Origin: Bacteroidota bacterium
GTDB lineage: Bacteria > Bacteroidota > Bacteroidia > Bacteroidales > Prolixibacteraceae
Reading direction: 5' to 3'
Length of the DNA: 18,864 bases
Assembly (NCBI GenBank): GCA_030706665.1
Contig: JAUZOB010000020.1
Location: 1-18,864, forward strand
Positions within the stretch are counted from its first letter, which is position 1. Each line of letters starts with the position of its first letter. A program made the translations under genes and the position numbers. The notes under the pieces were generated by a model. That model saw only the letters and a program-made list of their open reading frames with translations, was not told the origin of the DNA and ran no database searches. Shown here one piece after another: positions 15,698 through 18,864 of this stretch.

Positions 15698-16618
15698 ATG
15701 GCTATTCCTACTTCCAGATCAAATGAACCGGCAACAATCCTGATCGATCAGGAAAAATGCAACGGATGCGGTCTCTGTGTAGATATCTGCAAAGACTTTA
15801 GCCTGAAGATTGTGAATAAAAAAGTCGCACTGAACGACCTTCCTAAATTCGGATGTATAGGATGCGGGCATTGCATGGCCATCTGTCCGCAGGATGCCAT
15901 AAAAATAGAAGGACGTTTTATCTCGGAAGAGGATTTAATCGAATTGCCGGAAGCAGAGGAAGCAGCCTCATACGAGTCATTGACCAACTTAATGAAACGA
16001 CGTAGAAGCACCCGGGTCTTTAAAGATAAAGCCGTCGATCACGATCTAATCCTCAAAATTCTCGAAGCTGCCCAGACTGCTCCTATGGGAATTCCGCCTT
16101 CGGATGTAAATGTATTGGTCATGGAAGGGAAAGACAAAGTATTTGAATTCAGTAAAGATTATGCCCAATTTCTAAAGGGCATGAGGTGGATGTCTTCTAA
16201 AGTATTTCTGACACTCATGCGACCTTTTTTAGGAAAAGCCACCAGCGATTTGTTTAAGAACTTCTTACGACCTCTATTTGATTGCTATATAGACGAAATG
16301 AGTTATGGGAATGACCTGATTACTTATGATGCCCCTGTAGCTTTGTATTTCTATGGTTCTTCCTATTGTGATCCTGCCGATCCGATCATTGCTGCTACCT
16401 ATGCCATGCATGCGGCTGAATCAATGGGATTAGGCACCTGCATGCTGGGTGCAATTCACCCGATGATACAGAACGGTTCCCCCGCCAAAAGATTCCGGGA
16501 GAAATACAATATCCGATATAAAAGCAGAGAAGGAATTGTGCTCATTCTGGGGTACTCAAAATACAAATTCAAATATGGCATTAAACGAACGTTTGCCAAC
16601 ATCGATTTTTTAAATTAA
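15698..16618 (+). CDS. Ferredoxin-nitroreductase fusion protein
   Basis: A 306-aa cytosolic flavoprotein that probably accepts electrons through its own iron-sulfur clusters. The N-terminal domain (about 12-75) carries two 4Fe-4S motifs, CNGCGLCVDIC (Cys21, 24, 27, 31) and CIGCGHCMAIC (Cys53, 56, 59, 63). The nitroreductase domain starts near residue 93 with the FMN-binding RRRSTRVFKDK (101-111) and continues with LEAAQTAPMGIPPSD, DAPVALYFYG, and the C-terminal AAESMGLGTCMLG and LGYSKYKFK. This two-domain layout is known in anaerobes. The physiological substrate cannot be told from sequence. ATG 15698 (MAIPTSRSN) is the first in frame and fits the domain start. It has a long leader with a promoter-like element and a palindrome. 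The YcxB-YwbE array begins 47 bases after its stop. Confidence 0.93.
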   Translation: MAIPTSRSNEPATILIDQEKCNGCGLCVDICKDFSLKIVNKKVALNDLPKFGCIGCGHCMAICPQDAIKIEGRFISEEDLIELPEAEEAASYESLTNLMKRRRSTRVFKDKAVDHDLILKILEAAQTAPMGIPPSDVNVLVMEGKDKVFEFSKDYAQFLKGMRWMSSKVFLTLMRPFLGKATSDLFKNFLRPLFDCYIDEMSYGNDLITYDAPVALYFYGSSYCDPADPIIAATYAMHAAESMGLGTCMLGAIHPMIQNGSPAKRFREKYNIRYKSREGIVLILGYSKYKFKYGIKRTFANIDFLN

Positions 16619-16665
16619 ATTCACTCATAATTCACCTGTTTTAATACTGCTATAAGAATAAACCG

Positions 16666-17184
16666 ATGGAAGAAATCATCATTCAAAACAAAATCACACA
16701 AAAAGATTATATCCGCTTTGCATTTGTTAATACATATAGAAAGCCCTCGATTATCGTTATATCCGCTCTCTCTACTGCAATGGTTATCACCTCTATTCTT
16801 TATTTTTTAGGAATATTCAAATATTTCTCTGAGCCACCCTATTTCGAACTCATATTCGGATTATACTTCACATTGTTTTTTCCAATCTATTTATGGATAC
16901 AAAGTATAAGGACATTTAAGACAATGGGAAGGCTGCATGAATCAATAACTTACCATTTCAGAGAAGAAAACATCCAAATTGTAGGCGAATCATTTAATAG
17001 CCAATATTCCTGGGATAAGATCTTTAAGATTAAAGATCTGAAAAACTGGGTTCTGATATATCAAAGCAAAAATACAGCCAATATTTTATTGAAAAAATCA
17101 TTTGGAGTCAGCTTCCCAGACTTTAGGACAATGGTACAAAATCATTCCGAAGTAAAAAGCAAATTCAGAAAAGACAATAAATAA
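16666..17184 (+). CDS. YcxB-like membrane protein, copy 1
   Basis: A 172-aa protein of unknown function with the layout of the YcxB-like family. A short N-terminal strand segment (MEEIIIQNKITQKDYIRFAF) is followed by two transmembrane helices at about residues 28-50 and 59-78. The cytoplasmic C-terminal domain contains YHFREENIQIVGE, YSWDKIFKI and LKKSFGVSFPDFRTMV. First of three paralogues in the array. A hand count against copy 2 gives about 50% identity without gaps over 167 residues. The gene ends two bases before the dead YwbE copy. Translation in other bacteria of this family has not revealed a mechanism, so no role is assigned. Confidence 0.85.
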   Translation: MEEIIIQNKITQKDYIRFAFVNTYRKPSIIVISALSTAMVITSILYFLGIFKYFSEPPYFELIFGLYFTLFFPIYLWIQSIRTFKTMGRLHESITYHFREENIQIVGESFNSQYSWDKIFKIKDLKNWVLIYQSKNTANILLKKSFGVSFPDFRTMVQNHSEVKSKFRKDNK

Positions 17185-17186
17185 AC

Positions 17187-17388
17187 GTGGGAAGCGCAAC
17201 TTAAAGAAGTATTATTAAATAAACCCAAACCAAGAATAACCTTTGCCTTGTAACAAAATCAGCATATCAGATTTCAATCGAATAGATTGTTAAGGATATT
17301 TTACGAACTTTGCCAGTCATCCACCAGGGTCAGGCTAAGACTAAACACCGGAGGGATCGAACAAGTCCTGGAAATTTTAAAGAATTAA
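17187..17388 (+). pseudogene. Full-length decayed YwbE (DUF2196) gene of unit 1
   Basis: Aligns by eye along its whole length with the intact YwbE genes (202 versus 204 bases) and sits at the same place in the unit. The start is GTG (17187). Codon 6, Lys in the live copies, is TAA, and a second TAA is the twelfth codon in phase. Small indels shift the frame further. The 3' half is clearest: GATTGTTAAGGATATT (17285-17300), then GTCATCCACC and CTAAACACCGGAG, and the last codons GAA ATT TTA AAG AAT TAA (17371-17388). It cannot yield a YwbE protein. Confidence 0.88.
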
Positions 17389-17400
17389 TACTATAAACAA

Positions 17401-17907
17401 ATGGAAGAAATTATCGTTCAAAGCAAAATAACAAGAGACGCTTACGTTTCCTTTGTATTTACCTCCATATACAAGAAACCATGGCTCATCATTATAACCA
17501 GCATCTCAATCCTTTTAATGCTTTCTGCCCTGATCCAATTGGTAGGAATATATCAACTGTTTTCCATGCAACCTTATGTCCAACTTGTATTCAGTTTATT
17601 TTTCACCGTATTCTTCCCTATCTCATTAAGGATGCAAACAAGACGATCTTTTAAGATGATGAGGAAATTACAGGAAACAATGATATACCATTTCAACGAA
17701 GAAGAGATTCTGATTGAAGGCGAAACTTTTAAAAAGCGATTAAACTGGGATACTATTTTTAAGATTAAAGAACTGAAACACTTGATTCTGATATATCAAA
17801 ACAAAAATGTAGCCAATATCGTTCTGAAGGATTCATTTGGAGACAAATTTCCAGAATTCAAGACAATGGTACAAAGTCATCCGAGATTAACATCTGAATT
17901 TATATAA
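17401..17907 (+). CDS. YcxB-like membrane protein, copy 2
   Basis: A 168-aa paralogue of copies 1 and 3, collinear without gaps. The N-terminus is MEEIIVQSKITRDAYVSFVF. Two predicted transmembrane helices lie at about 28-50 and 59-78 (the second includes LVFSLFFTVFFPISL). The C-terminal domain has YHFNEEEILIEGE, NWDTIFKIKELKH and LKDSFGDKFPEFKTMV. A stop after SEFI shortens it by four residues relative to the others, leaving 13 bases to the YwbE start. The conserved C-terminal domain and the divergent transmembrane helices suggest that the cytoplasmic part carries the main constraint. Function unknown. Confidence 0.87.
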   Translation: MEEIIVQSKITRDAYVSFVFTSIYKKPWLIIITSISILLMLSALIQLVGIYQLFSMQPYVQLVFSLFFTVFFPISLRMQTRRSFKMMRKLQETMIYHFNEEEILIEGETFKKRLNWDTIFKIKELKHLILIYQNKNVANIVLKDSFGDKFPEFKTMVQSHPRLTSEFI

Positions 17908-17920
17908 TCCAATTAAAAAA

Positions 17921-18124
17921 ATGGGAAACGGATCTAAAAGAAGTGACATCAAACCTGGGCTTAGTGTAGCCATCGTATTGAAACAAGATCAAAGGACCGG
18001 TAAATTGACCGAAGGGATTGTTAAGGATATTCTTACGAAATCAGCTACTCATCCACATGGAATCAAGGTAAGACTAACCACCGGAGAAGTCGGGCGTGTT
18101 CAGGAAATCTTAGAGGATGAATAA
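17921..18124 (+). CDS. ywbE: YwbE family protein (DUF2196), copy 1
   Basis: A 67-aa protein of the YwbE family, matching the family length of about 60-70 residues. Diagnostic strings are KRSDIKPGLSVAIVLKQDQR, TGKLTEGIVKDILTKS, HPHGIKVRL and GEVGRVQEI. The compact, strand-rich, basic sequence with a KOW-like turn (LTTGEVGRVQEI) could form a small beta-barrel that binds nucleic acid; that is inference, and no function is established. It starts with ATG 13 bases after the YcxB-like copy 2 stop. The protein is identical to the copy at 18656. Confidence 0.93.
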   Translation: MGNGSKRSDIKPGLSVAIVLKQDQRTGKLTEGIVKDILTKSATHPHGIKVRLTTGEVGRVQEILEDE

Positions 18125-18135
18125 ATTACAAACTG

Positions 18136-18654
18136 ATGAAAGAAATTATCATTCAAAATAAAATTACACAAAGGGACTACCTCTACTTTCTTTTTTCCTA
18201 TGTATATAGAAAATCCAATTTAAAGTATCTATATATTTATTCTTTCTACTGGATTATCATGGCTCTGCTTGATATTCTAGGGATATTCAAAAATTCTACC
18301 GAATCTCCTAATTTCCTACTTATCTGCTTTTTGCTTTTCATTCTGTACTATCCGATCAAATTTTGGATCAAAAGCAAAAGAGAATTCAAATCGAATAAAA
18401 TAATAGAGGAAACAATGACATTTCATTTTAGTGACGAAGAAATTCAAATCGAAGGAGAGTCATTTAAAAATCATTTCACATGGGAAAAGCTTTACGAAAT
18501 AACAGAATTCAAGAACTGTGTATTACTACACAGAAGCGATAATGTAGGTATTATCATATTAAAGAAGTCTTTCAAAGAACAATTCACTGAATTTAGGATA
18601 ATGGTAAAAAGCCATACCAGCTTATATAGTAAATTCAGAAAAAACACTCATTAA
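18136..18654 (+). CDS. YcxB-like membrane protein, copy 3
   Basis: A 172-aa paralogue, the most divergent of the three. The N-terminus MKEIIIQNKITQRDYLYFLF is almost the same as copy 1. The two transmembrane helices (about 28-50 and 59-78) have changed heavily; the second reads LICFLLFILYYPIKFWI. The C-terminal domain keeps FHFSDEEIQIEGESF, TWEKLYEI and ILKKSFKEQFTEFRIMV. Its stop codon is one base before the YwbE ATG at 18656, suggesting translational coupling of the pair. Function unknown. Confidence 0.86.
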   Translation: MKEIIIQNKITQRDYLYFLFSYVYRKSNLKYLYIYSFYWIIMALLDILGIFKNSTESPNFLLICFLLFILYYPIKFWIKSKREFKSNKIIEETMTFHFSDEEIQIEGESFKNHFTWEKLYEITEFKNCVLLHRSDNVGIIILKKSFKEQFTEFRIMVKSHTSLYSKFRKNTH

Positions 18655-18655
18655 A

Positions 18656-18859
18656 ATGGGAAACGGATCTAAAAGAAGTGACATCAAACCTGGGCTTAGT
18701 GTAGCCATCGTATTGAAACAAGATCAAAGGACCGGGAAACTAACAGAAGGGATTGTTAAGGATATTCTTACGAAATCAGCTACTCATCCACATGGAATCA
18801 AGGTAAGACTAACCACCGGAGAAGTCGGGCGTGTTCAGGAAATCTTAGAGGATGAATAA
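18656..18859 (+). CDS. ywbE: YwbE family protein (DUF2196), copy 2
   Basis: Encodes exactly the same 67 residues as the copy at 17921. The DNA is identical at 200 of 204 positions. The four differences are synonymous and fall at 18736, 18740, 18742 and 18745 (Gly, Leu and Thr codons of GKLTE). It is separated by a single base from the stop of YcxB-like copy 3. The stop codon lies five bases before the window end, so anything further in the array is not visible. Confidence 0.93.
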   Translation: MGNGSKRSDIKPGLSVAIVLKQDQRTGKLTEGIVKDILTKSATHPHGIKVRLTTGEVGRVQEILEDE

Positions 18860-18864
18860 ATATA

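Larger units (their letters stand above)
16666..18864 (+). repeat. Tandem array of three 735-bp YcxB-like/YwbE gene pairs
   Basis: Start codons of the three YcxB-like genes are at 16666, 17401 and 18136, exactly 735 bases apart. The live YwbE genes start at 17921 and 18656, again 735 apart and each 520 bases into its unit. The first unit has a dead YwbE at offset 521. Short spacers (11-12 bases, ending in similar AT-rich strings such as TACTATAAACAA and ATTACAAACTG) precede the second and third units. The last unit ends at 18859, followed by ATATA, so a fourth unit may lie beyond the window. Confidence 0.9.

Noticed and set aside
16666..18864. CRISPR array or transposon interpretation of the right-hand repeats
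   Set aside because: The repeats are 735-bp protein-coding units, not short direct repeats with spacers, and no transposase or terminal inverted repeats were seen.

Overview
The window looks like chromosomal DNA of a Bacteroidota bacterium, probably a marine or sediment Bacteroidales/Marinilabiliales-type organism. The reasons are the AT-rich composition, the guaB / parvulin-type foldase / OstA-like gene order, a conserved small DUF2795 protein, a PduO-type adenosyltransferase beside a lone MacB/LolD-type ATPase, and promoters of the Bacteroidota TTG-N19/20-TAnnTTTG type. This assignment is inferred from gene content. No rRNA, tRNA, CRISPR array, insertion sequence or integrase was seen.

Layout. 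1-1976: a three-PAS sensor histidine kinase, open to the left edge. 2065-3592: guaB with a clear intrinsic terminator. 3691-6357: a cell-envelope folding locus in decay. A PpiC-type foldase is reduced to its two ends, a second short remnant follows, surA is intact, and only the C-terminal tail of a MoxR-type ATPase remains. 6373-7963: an intact OstA/LptA-like protein closed by a bidirectional terminator. 7985-10391, minus strand: DUF2795 protein, cob(I)alamin adenosyltransferase, ABC ATPase with a good promoter, and a degenerate methyltransferase-like protein. 10551-12656: recG. 12747-14231, minus: a radical SAM protein with a B12-binding-like N-terminus. 14742-15389: a phosphoglycolate phosphatase-like HAD enzyme. 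15698-16618: a ferredoxin-nitroreductase fusion whose leader carries a promoter-like element and a palindrome.

The most unusual region is 16666-18864. It is a tandem array of three units with an exact 735-bp period. Each unit is a YcxB-like two-helix membrane protein followed by a 67-aa YwbE-family (DUF2196) protein. The YcxB-like copies have diverged to about 50% amino-acid identity or less, while the two live YwbE copies are identical in protein and differ at only four synonymous bases, all within 10 bp. The YwbE copy of the first unit is a full-length pseudogene. The last unit ends at the right edge, so the array may continue.

The apparent themes are loss of accessory envelope-folding genes around retained surA and ostA, and local duplication, decay and homogenisation at the right end. 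The remaining genes are ordinary housekeeping genes.
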